Source: JAFMPW01 sp041743085
GTDB lineage: Bacteria; Bacteroidota; Bacteroidia; Flavobacteriales; Flavobacteriaceae
DNA: 64,000 nt
Direction: 5' to 3'
Assembly: GCA_041743085.1 (NCBI GenBank)
Contig: JBGTNL010000022.1
Location: forward strand, 1-64,000
Position numbers and translations under genes: made by a program. This document shows positions 8,225 through 18,241 of this stretch, piece by piece (position 1 is the first letter of the stretch; each line of letters begins with the position of its first letter). Below the pieces are notes generated by a model. It worked only from the letters and a program-made list of their open reading frames with translations, had not been told where the DNA came from and searched no databases.

Positions 8225-11200
8225 TCATTTTCCCATTTTTTTCATATATTCAGAGGGTGACGTATCAAATTGCTTTTGAAAGTTTCTACCAAAACTACTT
8301 TGTGACTTATATCCAACCATATCGGCCACTTCATATATTTTATAAGTGCCCGTGCCCAGCAGTTCAACTGCTTTCTTTAAGCGTGCAACATTAACCAATT
8401 CATTTGGGTTCAAGTTTGAAAGGTCCTTTATTTTTCTATAAAAGGTAGATCGGCTCATATTCATTTGTTCGGCCAGCGAGTCTACATTTAAGTCGGTATT
8501 TGAAAGATTCTCATGAATCAAATTCTCCAATTTTTCTATAAATGACTCATCGATTTCTGTATGGGCCATACTTCTGATGTGGGCAAGAGGAGAGCTGGAG
8601 TAATGACTTATAATTTTTATTCGATTTTCTAAAAGGTTGGCGATTTGAATCTTCAAATGCGCCATGGAAAACGGTTTTTCGATATAGGCGTCGGCACCAT
8701 GTTCCAAACCGGTTAGTTTAGCATTTAAAGCAGTTTTTACCGTTAATAAGATGACCGGAATATGGCTTGTTTCAATTTCGCTCTTAATCTTACTGCAAAA
8801 ATCGAAACCTGACATTCCTGGCATCAGTACATCGGTGACTATTAAGTTGATTCGCTCCATCTTTATAATTTCTAAAGCTTGATCGGCATTCATTGCTTTT
8901 AAGACAAGATAGTCTTCATTGAGGTCCTTCGCAATGAAATCCAATAGGTCGAGATTGTCTTCCACCACAACGATTGTTGACTTCATGCCTTCCACCAATT
9001 CACTTTTTTTATTATTGAACGTATCGTAGCTATAATCGGCATTTACTGGTTCGTATAAATCAATTTCTTTCTCTTGACGAATAGGAATGCGCAGTACAAA
9101 ATTATTCTTATCGCCATTTGCGGTATCAAGATATAGTTCGCCATTGTGTAGTTCTGCCAACGAGCTTGCCAACGATAGTCCTAAGCCTGTTCCCGATTGA
9201 TTTAAATTTTCCTTTTCAGTGCCCCTGAAAAAGGGTTCAAAGATTTTTTTACTAAGGTGCGAAGGAATCAGGTACCCGTCTGTCGCGACCGAAATTTCAA
9301 ATTGACCATTATTTTTAGACAAAGTGATTGTTATTTTACGCTCGCCATACTTTATAGCGTTTGAGAAAAGATTGCTGATTACCTTACTCAAGGCTTCTAC
9401 ATCGACATAGGCATAAATGTCATTATCCGTAAGGTGCAAAGTTACAGTAAGGGCTTTGTCTTTAAGGGCTTGACTAAAACGGGTATAGATACTACGTATA
9501 AGTTCGGAGATATTTGTATTAACGAAGGTGAGGCTGTTGGTTTCGATTTCGGCCTTTCTAAAATCAAGCAATTGATTGGTTAGATTTAACAGTCTGCTTG
9601 TATTTTTCTCCATAAGGGAAAGATTTTCCCTTAAATCTATATCATCTGTTGGTCTTTGTAATAATTTTTCTAAAGGTGTTTTGATGAGGGTAAGGGGGGT
9701 ACGTATTTCGTGGGATACATTGGTGAAAAACTCTATTTTCGCCTGAAATACTTCTTTATCCCTTCTACGGTTTAGTTCGCTTAGGATACGATAATTTTTT
9801 GCCCTCGATTTTAAATGAAAGTAATTAAATAACAGGTATCCGAGCAATAACAAAAGTAGAAAGTAAATGGCATAGGCTAATTTACTATGCCAAATAGTAG
9901 GAAGCACCTCTAATTCCAGAGGGCTTTCGATTTCACTTATAATTCCATTAATGTTTTTGGACTTTATATCAAGAGAATAATCACCTGCGGGCAATGCATT
10001 GAAATTTACTTCCGGGGTGTTCTGTAAATAAATCCATTCGTCACTTTGATTCCCCAACCTGTACCAATATTCTGTTAATTCCGGTGCGGTATAACTTAAA
10101 GATGCGAAACTAATTGAAAAAGAGGATTGATTTGGTTCTAGGCTTACTTTGGGTTTTTCTAAAATAGTAGTTACCGACCGCGCGCTCTTGTTATCGACAG
10201 CCACTCCCGTGTTTATTTGAAGATCGGTTAGGTATAAAGGTGGTATATATGAAGCACTAGTGTCAATTTCGGTCGGTCGAAAACTTATCATTCCGCCAAT
10301 ACTCCCGAAAAAGAGCGTGCCATCCTCTTTCTTGTAACATGAGGAATAGTTAAATTGATTGCTTAAGAGGCCATGTGCCTTTTTATATACTTTTACCGTC
10401 TCACGTTCTGGGTCAAAATCTACTAATCCGTTGGAAGTGCTTATCCACAAATGATTATTGTTATCCTCTAGAGCGGAATAAAATACATTGCTTGGAAAAC
10501 CGTTCTCGGTGGTAAATTTTTGAAAATCGTTCGTAGCTTCCCGAAATTGATACAGACCTTCTTCCGTACATATCCAAATTCTTTTATTTTGGTCCTGGAA
10601 AATACCGTTGATTATATTACTACTGATACTTGTGGTAGTATAAATAGAATTTTTATAAACTATTGTTTCATCAGTTTTGGGATTGTAGTTGTATAAACCG
10701 TTCCCGAAGGAGCCTGCCCAAATTGTTTTTTTATCATCTTCTAGAATACATGTGAAGAATACCTCTTTTGGAAAAGATTTATGTGTTACGAATTCATCTT
10801 TTTTTTCATTATAGATATGAATTCCAGCGGATGTCGCTGCCAATAGTTGCGAATCCGTCTCGCAAAAGCTCAAAATAAAATTACTTCCGATATGATTTAT
10901 TTCACCTTTCCCGAAATGCTTCTTGATTTTACCACTTGGAATATCCATTACATCTAGTCCATGTTCAAAAGTGCCAATCCATAATTCCTCCCCTCTAGGG
11001 AGAAGGGCGTGAATATTTGTATACGATAACCCGTTGCTCTTGTTCCCCGGCCGATAATTTGTAAAAAGATTCGTAGTTCCGTTAAGCTTATTTAAGCCCC
11101 CATCTTCCGTACCGATCCAAAGGTTTCCAAAATCATCCGATTTAATCTCACGAACCGCATTTCCACTCAAAGAGTTCGTATTGAGCTGTGGAAAATATTT

Positions 11201-12190
11201 TTTGAAATTTACACTGTGTTGCGGAAGATAATTTAAGCCTCCAAAATATGTGCCTACCCAAATTCCATTTTCATTATCAAGAGTAATTGAATATACCGCA
11301 TTGTCAGATAAAGAATAGGGATCCCCTAGATTCTTCTCAAGATGTTGAATTTCATCGCTTCTTAAATTATAAATGTAAAGTCCGGATTCGCTAGCTATCC
11401 ATAATTCTTTTTTGTCTTTGAGTATCACATCCCGGACGAAAAGTGTGCCCAATTTGTCAGATGCCAGTGGTTTTACCTTATCGGATACGATGTCGCAGGT
11501 AAACAGCCCATGGCTTTCAGTACCCAATAGCAGGGTATTAGCATTAAGTGAAAATAATTTACTGATTCGTAATGAGCCTTTGTCCAAGCCTGGAAAGTTT
11601 ACATCTAACGTTTCGAAAGTGTCGTTTGTGTCATTGTAATGATAAAGTACGTCTTCGTAGGCCACCCATAGGTCTCCGTTTTCGGTTCGGGCTATTTCCT
11701 CTGCATAAAAATACGTTTTGGTATCGTAGCTATAGGTTTTTTTGGTAGTGGGATTGTACTTGAATAAGGTGTAACTAGAAATATACCATATATTTCCATT
11801 TCGGTCATTTTCAATGTCACGGATCAAACTCGATGAAGTTGTGCTAACCAAACAGAATGTATCATCCGATTCATCGTAGGCAAACAGGCCTATATCGGTA
11901 CCAACCCAAAGCTTTCCTCCATACTCATGAAGGCTTTCGATGTAATTGCTTCCTAAACTTTTTGGATTGTCAGTCTGATTTCTAAATACCCTAAAACGAT
12001 GGCCGTCAAACCGGTTAAGGCCGTCCTTTGTTCCGACCCATAAAAATCCTTTTTCACTGAGCAAAGTGCTGACCACGGTATTTCTAGAAAGTCCGTCATC
12101 GGCGTCGTAATGTTTGAAATAGTAATCCTGTCCCGTAATTCGGAAAATTGCGAGAAATAGAATTGCGAAGCAGCATAGCCCTTTTTTCAT
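8225..12190 (-). CDS. Hybrid two-component system sensor/response regulator (HTCS)
   Basis: A 1321-residue one-protein two-component system. In order: signal peptide (1-20), a periplasmic pair of Reg_prop beta-propellers (about 25-660), a Y_Y_Y domain (about 695-750), one membrane helix (about 770-790), a HisKA dimerisation domain with the phospho-acceptor in FFTNVSHEIRTPL (His near 825), a HATPase domain (NLFSNAIKYG; GTGLGLSLA), a receiver with the phospho-acceptor in IVTDVLMPGMSG (Asp near 1119), and an AraC-type HTH (about 1220-1321). HTCS proteins bind an oligosaccharide in the periplasm and activate their neighbouring PUL. It is transcribed away from the PUL, as is usual, so it is the likely regulator of the genes from 12484 onward. 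Confidence 0.96.
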   Translation of the reverse strand: MKKGLCCFAILFLAIFRITGQDYYFKHYDADDGLSRNTVVSTLLSEKGFLWVGTKDGLNRFDGHRFRVFRNQTDNPKSLGSNYIESLHEYGGKLWVGTDIGLFAYDESDDTFCLVSTTSSSLIRDIENDRNGNIWYISSYTLFKYNPTTKKTYSYDTKTYFYAEEIARTENGDLWVAYEDVLYHYNDTNDTFETLDVNFPGLDKGSLRISKLFSLNANTLLLGTESHGLFTCDIVSDKVKPLASDKLGTLFVRDVILKDKKELWIASESGLYIYNLRSDEIQHLEKNLGDPYSLSDNAVYSITLDNENGIWVGTYFGGLNYLPQHSVNFKKYFPQLNTNSLSGNAVREIKSDDFGNLWIGTEDGGLNKLNGTTNLFTNYRPGNKSNGLSYTNIHALLPRGEELWIGTFEHGLDVMDIPSGKIKKHFGKGEINHIGSNFILSFCETDSQLLAATSAGIHIYNEKKDEFVTHKSFPKEVFFTCILEDDKKTIWAGSFGNGLYNYNPKTDETIVYKNSIYTTTSISSNIINGIFQDQNKRIWICTEEGLYQFREATNDFQKFTTENGFPSNVFYSALEDNNNHLWISTSNGLVDFDPERETVKVYKKAHGLLSNQFNYSSCYKKEDGTLFFGSIGGMISFRPTEIDTSASYIPPLYLTDLQINTGVAVDNKSARSVTTILEKPKVSLEPNQSSFSISFASLSYTAPELTEYWYRLGNQSDEWIYLQNTPEVNFNALPAGDYSLDIKSKNINGIISEIESPLELEVLPTIWHSKLAYAIYFLLLLLLGYLLFNYFHLKSRAKNYRILSELNRRRDKEVFQAKIEFFTNVSHEIRTPLTLIKTPLEKLLQRPTDDIDLRENLSLMEKNTSRLLNLTNQLLDFRKAEIETNSLTFVNTNISELIRSIYTRFSQALKDKALTVTLHLTDNDIYAYVDVEALSKVISNLFSNAIKYGERKITITLSKNNGQFEISVATDGYLIPSHLSKKIFEPFFRGTEKENLNQSGTGLGLSLASSLAELHNGELYLDTANGDKNNFVLRIPIRQEKEIDLYEPVNADYSYDTFNNKKSELVEGMKSTIVVVEDNLDLLDFIAKDLNEDYLVLKAMNADQALEIIKMERINLIVTDVLMPGMSGFDFCSKIKSEIETSHIPVILLTVKTALNAKLTGLEHGADAYIEKPFSMAHLKIQIANLLENRIKIISHYSSSPLAHIRSMAHTEIDESFIEKLENLIHENLSNTDLNVDSLAEQMNMSRSTFYRKIKDLSNLNPNELVNVARLKKAVELLGTGTYKIYEVADMVGYKSQSSFGRNFQKQFDTSPSEYMKKMGK

Positions 12191-12483
12191 TACCTATAAA
12201 TTTGCTAAAAATAAATCACATTATGTCCGCAAATCGTTCCATACTTGTGCAATCCGTTCCAATCGTACGGTAAATAATGAATGACATTTAAATTATAGTA
12301 TTCGTTCACATCAATCTTCAAAATCATTTTGTACTATTAATATTTAATATTTTACTCACGGGTTTCTCAGTAAAATTTTTATGCCATAATAAAGGAATCA
12401 TAGTTAGCTATCCGGTTAAGAATTATTATAAAATTGCATCTTGATGCATAAGTCCAATACTTATAGATCTAATTAGAGTACAA

Positions 12484-14607
12484 ATGAAAAGTTGGTCAGT
12501 ATTATTCATCTTATTGGTATTGTTATCCTGCTCTGAAAGTCCGAATCAAAAAAAAGAGGTTGAAAAGAATTTGAAATCCCAGTATACTCAAAATCGGAGT
12601 CCACTAAACCCAAATCCATATCTGGAACTACCTTTAGGCGCAATAAAAGCGGAAGGATGGCTAGAAGAACAGCTGAAAAGGATGGCCTCCGGAATGACCG
12701 GGAACCTAGATAACATTTATCCGACAGTTGTTGGGGATAGAAATGGATGGCTTGGAGGCGATGGTGATGGCTGGGAACGCGGCCCCTATTGGATTGATGG
12801 CCTCCTCCCTTTGGCTTATATTTTAGACGACGAAACCTTAAAAAAGAAAGCAGGTAAATGGGTAGATTGGACATTATCTAATCAAGGGTCTGACGGATAC
12901 ATTGGCCCCGTGCCATTTTCGCAAGAACCGAAGGCCGAACCAGGTCTACAAAAAGGCATGCGCAAAGATTGGTGGCCCAAAATGGTAATGTTGAAAATTT
13001 TACAACAATATTACAACGCCACACAAGATGAACGCGTTATCAAAACCTTGACCGAATATTTCAAATATCAATTAAAAGAGTTGCCTAAGAGACCTTTGGA
13101 TGACCTTTCATTTTGGGGAAATAGACGGGGAGCGGATAACCTACAGGTCGTATATTGGCTTTATAATATTACGGGCGATGTATTCCTATTGGAATTGGGA
13201 GACATTATCAAAAAACAAACTTTTCCGTGGGAAGATGTTTTCTTGAACGATGATGCACCACAAACCGATGAAACTGCTGCATTCGATTATTTTAGGATGA
13301 AAGGCTATCCCTTTGACACTAATGAAATTAATAATACATCAATCGCTCAAATCGGGACAATCCATACTGTCAATCTTGCACAAGGCTTGAAAGCGCCCAT
13401 AATCTATTATCAAAAAGAAAAAGACCCTAAATACCTAGCTTCGGTGAAAAAGGCATTGGAGGATATGGAAAAATACCATGGTCAAGCTCAAGGTATGTAC
13501 GGTGGAGATGAACCCTTGCACGGTACTGACCCTGTGCAGGGAATAGAGTTCTGTTCCGTTTCCGAGGAAATGTTTTCGTTGGAAAGCATTCTCAAAATTA
13601 CAGGCGATATGGAATTTGCCGATTTACTGGAGAAAATAACCTACAACGCCCTGCCATCCCAGGCTTCTGACAATTATGATTCAAGACAATACTTTCAGGC
13701 GGCAAATCAAGTAGAATTGACCGATAAAATAGAAACCTCTTTTCAAACAAAGGAACATGGTGGAACCGATTTTGTGTTTGGCGAAGTCACAGGTTACCCA
13801 TGTTGTACCACCAATATGCATCAATCATGGCCAAAATTTGTACAAAATCTGTTTTATGCGACACCAGAGGGTGGTGTGGCGGCATTGTTATATGCCCCAA
13901 GCACGGCTAAATTAAAGGTTTCCGATAACGTTGATTTGACTATTTCAGAAACAACAGGTTTCCCGTTTCGAGAAACGGTAGATTTTAATTTAAGATTATC
14001 TAATGAGACCTATTTTCCGTTTCATTTTCGTATTCCTTCGTGGGCCGATAAGGCATCTATTTCCTTAAACGGAGAGGTCATAGAAGTCAATATTAAAAAC
14101 AACATTGCAATAATAGAGCGTTTGTGGAAAGATGGAGACAATATCAGCTTAAAATTGCCGATGAAATTAAAAACTAGCAAATGGCATAAAGGTTCTGCCG
14201 CAATTGAGCGGGGCCCTTTGATCTATGCATTGAAAGTAAACGCTGAAGTCAAAAAGAAGAATCGAAACGATGGCTATCGAGAGTTTTCAGAATTGTACCC
14301 TACTGATAAATGGAATTACGGTTTAATTAAGAGTAATGTGGAGAATATCGAAAATACTATTGAGGTTGTAGAAAACGATTGGGATGGAAGCTATCCGTGG
14401 AATCTTGAAAACGCGCCTATTCAATTGAGAACCAAGGCGGTTGTCATTCCTGATTGGAAACTTGATAATAGCGCGCCTATTTTTCCGGAATTTCCTGATG
14501 GCTATAAATTCAATAGTGAAAGCAATGCAATCGAAGAGATTACTTTAATTCCCTATGGATGTACAACGTTGCGAATTACTCAATTTCCAACATATGACAT
14601 GGAATAA
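12484..14607 (+). CDS. DUF1680/GH127-like glycoside hydrolase, lipoprotein
   Basis: A 707-residue lipoprotein (signal ending LLSC, Cys 16) of the beta-L-arabinofuranosidase superfamily (COG3533). The (alpha/alpha)6 barrel is followed by beta-sandwich domains. The GH127 catalytic set can be traced: Glu 343 (GGDE, acid/base position), Glu 355 and Cys 357 (IEFC), and Cys 440-441 (GYPCCTT), the last being the thiolate nucleophile and zinc ligand in GH127. Sequence outside these motifs differs from the GH127 at 30647, so the linkage cleaved may differ. It is the first + strand gene of the PUL, 293 bases from the divergent regulator. Confidence 0.85.
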   Translation: MKSWSVLFILLVLLSCSESPNQKKEVEKNLKSQYTQNRSPLNPNPYLELPLGAIKAEGWLEEQLKRMASGMTGNLDNIYPTVVGDRNGWLGGDGDGWERGPYWIDGLLPLAYILDDETLKKKAGKWVDWTLSNQGSDGYIGPVPFSQEPKAEPGLQKGMRKDWWPKMVMLKILQQYYNATQDERVIKTLTEYFKYQLKELPKRPLDDLSFWGNRRGADNLQVVYWLYNITGDVFLLELGDIIKKQTFPWEDVFLNDDAPQTDETAAFDYFRMKGYPFDTNEINNTSIAQIGTIHTVNLAQGLKAPIIYYQKEKDPKYLASVKKALEDMEKYHGQAQGMYGGDEPLHGTDPVQGIEFCSVSEEMFSLESILKITGDMEFADLLEKITYNALPSQASDNYDSRQYFQAANQVELTDKIETSFQTKEHGGTDFVFGEVTGYPCCTTNMHQSWPKFVQNLFYATPEGGVAALLYAPSTAKLKVSDNVDLTISETTGFPFRETVDFNLRLSNETYFPFHFRIPSWADKASISLNGEVIEVNIKNNIAIIERLWKDGDNISLKLPMKLKTSKWHKGSAAIERGPLIYALKVNAEVKKKNRNDGYREFSELYPTDKWNYGLIKSNVENIENTIEVVENDWDGSYPWNLENAPIQLRTKAVVIPDWKLDNSAPIFPEFPDGYKFNSESNAIEEITLIPYGCTTLRITQFPTYDME

Positions 14608-15213
14608 ACGCACCTATGCCAACAAATTTGATTGGTATTCAGTGACCTAAGAATGAAGATTCAAGTCAACTAGCTCCTTGTTTGGCAAACTTCCAAACAG
14701 ATTACCCTTTGTAGAAAATATCTTCTAAACTCTTGATGACATCTTTAAATCAATTGCAAATAACATTCCGCAATTCTAACCGAAACTAAACTGTCTTAAG
14801 AGTTGCTACAGACGTGCTTTTCTGAATGTCTTGAATCCGTTTTCATCTGTCAATTTGACGAACAATTGTTTCGCCTGATTGTGTAGTTAAATGGGCATGC
14901 GTATGGAACAGAATATCAAATTACAGTAATTTTTTCTTCTAAAGATAAATTCAATTGATTAGCCCACCTCAACTTATAAGAAGTATAAATTATCAGTCAT
15001 AACTCTCGAAGTAGTATCAATCTGTTAAACAATTGCCTCCTAACTTCCTATATCGCCGTTTTTTGACCTGTTATGACAAGAACTTGGGACAAAATGAAGC
15101 GTTAAGAAAATATTAATTCTATTCCTTTGGTATAAGAGTTTGTTACCTGAAAGTCCCGGCGATTAATTGGGAAAACAACTAAACTAAATCAAATTCATCC
15201 AAACCTAAACATT
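14608..15213. other. Intergenic region upstream of susC
   Basis: A 600-base gap before the SusC gene. It holds a short minus-strand coding remnant (14806-14895) and presumably the susC promoter. A TTTG-rich stretch at about 15125-15145 is promoter-like but does not match the -33/-7 consensus well enough to call. Confidence 0.5.
14806..14895 (-). pseudogene. Short coding remnant, unidentified
   Basis: On the minus strand, from an in-frame stop at about 14895 to the TAG at 14806-14808, the sequence reads LHNQAKQLFVKLTDENG then FKTFRKARL and stop. The composition is convincingly protein-like, and it ends with a normal stop, but there is no start codon. It is probably the tail of a lost gene. 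Family not recognised. Confidence 0.3.
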
Positions 15214-18200
15214 ATGAAAGTGAAATGGAAGTTTATATTGGAAGGCAGTAAAAGGATATTACTACCTATTGCTTTGGTTTTTCTTGGCCTTACGACTGTA
15301 GTGGGCCAAGAGTCAACTATTACTGGTACCGTTAGCGATTCGAACGGTGTTCCGGTACCCGGTGCTAGTGTAGTTATCAAAGGAACAAAAACCGGAGTGG
15401 CAACTGATTTCGATGGCAATTACAGTATAAGTGCAAGCCCTGAAGATATTCTCGCGTTTTCCTATATAGGCTATTTAGGTCAAGAAGTATCAGTAGGCAA
15501 TCAATCCATTATTGACGTTTCATTAGAAGAGGACGTTGCAAAACTGGACGAAGTTGTTGTTGTAGGTTATGGCACGCAGAAAAAGGAAGAAATAACTAGT
15601 GCCATCACTAAAGTGGATGCGGAAGACTTTAATAATGGAAATGTCAATAGTCCCTCACAACTATTACAAGGAAAAGTCGCCGGTCTTAATATTGCCCGTG
15701 AAGGTGGGGACCCAAACCAACCTTTTACGATTCGTCTTAGGGGGCTGAGCACTTTTGGAGCCAATTCACAACCTTTAGTTATCATCGACGGGGTTATAGG
15801 AGGTTCAATAAATGCTGTGGACCCTACTGATATAGAATCGATAAACGTTTTAAAGGATGCCGCCGCTGGAGCCATTTACGGTACTCGGGGAAGTAGTGGT
15901 GTCATCATAATTACTACAAAATCCGGTACCGGAAAGACAAAAGCGGAATTAGAATATAACGCTTATGTTGCAGTTGAAAGTTTGGCTAATATTATACCCA
16001 TAGCCAATCGCGAACAGTTTCTGGCGAATGGCGGTCTTGATTTAGGTTCTGATACCGACTGGTTAAAAGAGACTACTAGAGATGCCATTTCAAACGTTCA
16101 CAATATTGCCTTTACAAGCTCTACAGCAACGGGTTTGAGTTATAGGGCGTCAATCAACTATCGAGATTTGCAAGGTACAACAAGAGGTACTGGAAGGGAA
16201 CAATTGAATGGTCGTATCAACGTGACTCAGCGGTTAATGAATGACAGGTTAAAGTTAACTGGTATCGTTTCCACAACTGAAACCAAGGCAAATTTAGGGT
16301 TTAGACAGGCACCAAGATATGCTTTGACTTTCAATCCGACCGCACCTGTTTTCGAGAATAGGTCTGCACAGGATTTGGGTAGAGACCCTAATCAATTTGG
16401 AGGTTATTTCGAAACAGGGGTGCAAGATGTTTTCAATCCAGTTGCGATAAATGAATTGGCCAAAAGGGAAGAGGACATTCGGGTATTGTTAATGAACTTT
16501 AAAGCTGACTATGAAGTAGTTCAGGGGTTGACTACCAGTTTTAATTTTTCCAGACAGACTACTACGACACTAGGGGGTGAATTCTTTCCAAGTACGGCAA
16601 TTTTTGGAGGATCTGGGGTAAATGGTAGAGCCAGTCGTTTTGCAAATGACGACAGGTCAACATTGGCTGAGTTCACAACGACCTACAGCTCTTCTGTGGG
16701 TGACTTTAATTACAATATTCTGGGAGGATATTCGTACCAACAATTTGATTTTCAGGGATTGAGTGCTTCAAATACCGATTTCATCACGAACGAGGTAGGA
16801 TTCGATAATTTGGGTCTCGGTCTAGGCATCAATAATCAGCAGGCTAACGTTGGCTCTGGAAGAAGCGAAGCCAAACTTTCAGCATTCTTTGGACGCCTAA
16901 ATCTGAACTACAAGAACACTGCCTTTATTTCGACAAGTATTCGTAGTGAAGAGTCCTCTAGATTTGGGCCGAACAACAGAAGAGGTACATTTTGGGCCAT
17001 TAGTGGTGGGCTCAATTTAGATCAGGTTTTCGACGTTGAGGCAGTAGATTTATTAAAACTAAGAGCAGGTTATGGTATTACTGGCAACGAACCAGTGGGA
17101 CGTCTGGAATTTTTACAGCGATTAGGAGCAGTGGGACAGGGATTTGTTAACGGCCAGTTCGTAACTGCGATCGGCCCGGTTTCGAACCCGAATCCCGATT
17201 TGAAATGGGAGGAGAAAGGAGAGTTCAATATAGGATTGGATTTTGCTCTATTTGACTCGAAATTATCAGGTTCTTTTGACTATTTTATTAGAAATACGAC
17301 CGATTTGTTGAACTCGGTCGATGTTCCATCACCTCCTAACATTTTTACCCGTTCTATTTTAAATCTTGGTGAGTTAGAGACAAAGGGCCTTGAATTTCAG
17401 GTAAATTATGAGGCTGTTGCAAATGATAACTTTACTTGGGATATAGGAGGTAATATTTCCACATTTGAAACGGTATTGGTCAATCTTAACGATCAAGAGA
17501 ATTTTGTTCTTTTTGAAGGTAATCTCGGAGCGCCAGGATTAGCGGGTATTCTGCCTATTATTGTCGAAGAGGGTGCAGAATTGGGACAGATTCGAGCAGG
17601 TATATTCGCCGGATATAATGATGCGGGTCAAACGCTGATTATAAATCAAGAAACAGGAGAGCCCACAACGGAGAGAAATATTGAACGGGATGGCGTTGTT
17701 GTTGGCAATGGTCTTCCAGATTTTACCTTTGGACTAAATAATTCCTTCAAATATAAAAACTGGGATTTAAATTTTCTTTTAAGGGGAGCTGTGGGGCACT
17801 CATTGGTGAATATTCCTAGGGCATATTGGGAACATCCCGGATTGGGCGGAAGACAAAATTTTGTAGTTACTAAATTTTTTAATCCTGATGATACGGAACT
17901 AGATGCTTATCATTCTGGTTATGTTGAAAAAGCAGACTTCCTTCGATTAGATAATGCTACGCTTGGCTATAACGTCGAGATGAAAGACTCAAGTCCTATC
18001 AAGGCTTTACGATTGTATTTGGCTGGAAACAATCTTTTTACGATAACCGGATACACTGGATCTGACCCTGAAGTCAGGTATGCCGATGTAGGGCCAACCG
18101 AAGGTGGTAACACTGCACCCGTCTTCGGTTCTCGAGGAAGACTGGAAAATATCTTAGTGCCTGGTATCGATAGAAGAAATACCGCGTTTCCCGTTCGAAC

Positions 18201-18231
18201 AGTAACATTTGGAATAAACATAAAATTATAA
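15214..18231 (+). CDS. susC: SusC/RagA-family TonB-linked outer membrane transporter
   Basis: A 1005-residue TonB-dependent transporter. Signal peptide (residues 1-32, ending VVGQ), an N-terminal carboxypeptidase-regulatory-like domain (about 34-110, starting ITGTVSDSNGVPVPGAS), a plug domain with the hallmark VVVGYGTQKKEEITSAI and the QPLVIIDGV / INVLKDAAAGAIYGTRGSSGVI segments, then a 22-strand barrel ending GINIKL. With its SusD partner it imports oligosaccharides across the outer membrane using TonB energy. The stop is 10 bases before the SusD start. Substrate is inferred only from neighbouring glycosidases. The gene symbol denotes the family. Confidence 0.97.
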   Translation: MKVKWKFILEGSKRILLPIALVFLGLTTVVGQESTITGTVSDSNGVPVPGASVVIKGTKTGVATDFDGNYSISASPEDILAFSYIGYLGQEVSVGNQSIIDVSLEEDVAKLDEVVVVGYGTQKKEEITSAITKVDAEDFNNGNVNSPSQLLQGKVAGLNIAREGGDPNQPFTIRLRGLSTFGANSQPLVIIDGVIGGSINAVDPTDIESINVLKDAAAGAIYGTRGSSGVIIITTKSGTGKTKAELEYNAYVAVESLANIIPIANREQFLANGGLDLGSDTDWLKETTRDAISNVHNIAFTSSTATGLSYRASINYRDLQGTTRGTGREQLNGRINVTQRLMNDRLKLTGIVSTTETKANLGFRQAPRYALTFNPTAPVFENRSAQDLGRDPNQFGGYFETGVQDVFNPVAINELAKREEDIRVLLMNFKADYEVVQGLTTSFNFSRQTTTTLGGEFFPSTAIFGGSGVNGRASRFANDDRSTLAEFTTTYSSSVGDFNYNILGGYSYQQFDFQGLSASNTDFITNEVGFDNLGLGLGINNQQANVGSGRSEAKLSAFFGRLNLNYKNTAFISTSIRSEESSRFGPNNRRGTFWAISGGLNLDQVFDVEAVDLLKLRAGYGITGNEPVGRLEFLQRLGAVGQGFVNGQFVTAIGPVSNPNPDLKWEEKGEFNIGLDFALFDSKLSGSFDYFIRNTTDLLNSVDVPSPPNIFTRSILNLGELETKGLEFQVNYEAVANDNFTWDIGGNISTFETVLVNLNDQENFVLFEGNLGAPGLAGILPIIVEEGAELGQIRAGIFAGYNDAGQTLIINQETGEPTTERNIERDGVVVGNGLPDFTFGLNNSFKYKNWDLNFLLRGAVGHSLVNIPRAYWEHPGLGGRQNFVVTKFFNPDDTELDAYHSGYVEKADFLRLDNATLGYNVEMKDSSPIKALRLYLAGNNLFTITGYTGSDPEVRYADVGPTEGGNTAPVFGSRGRLENILVPGIDRRNTAFPVRTVTFGINIKL

Positions 18232-18241
18232 ATTGTTTGTT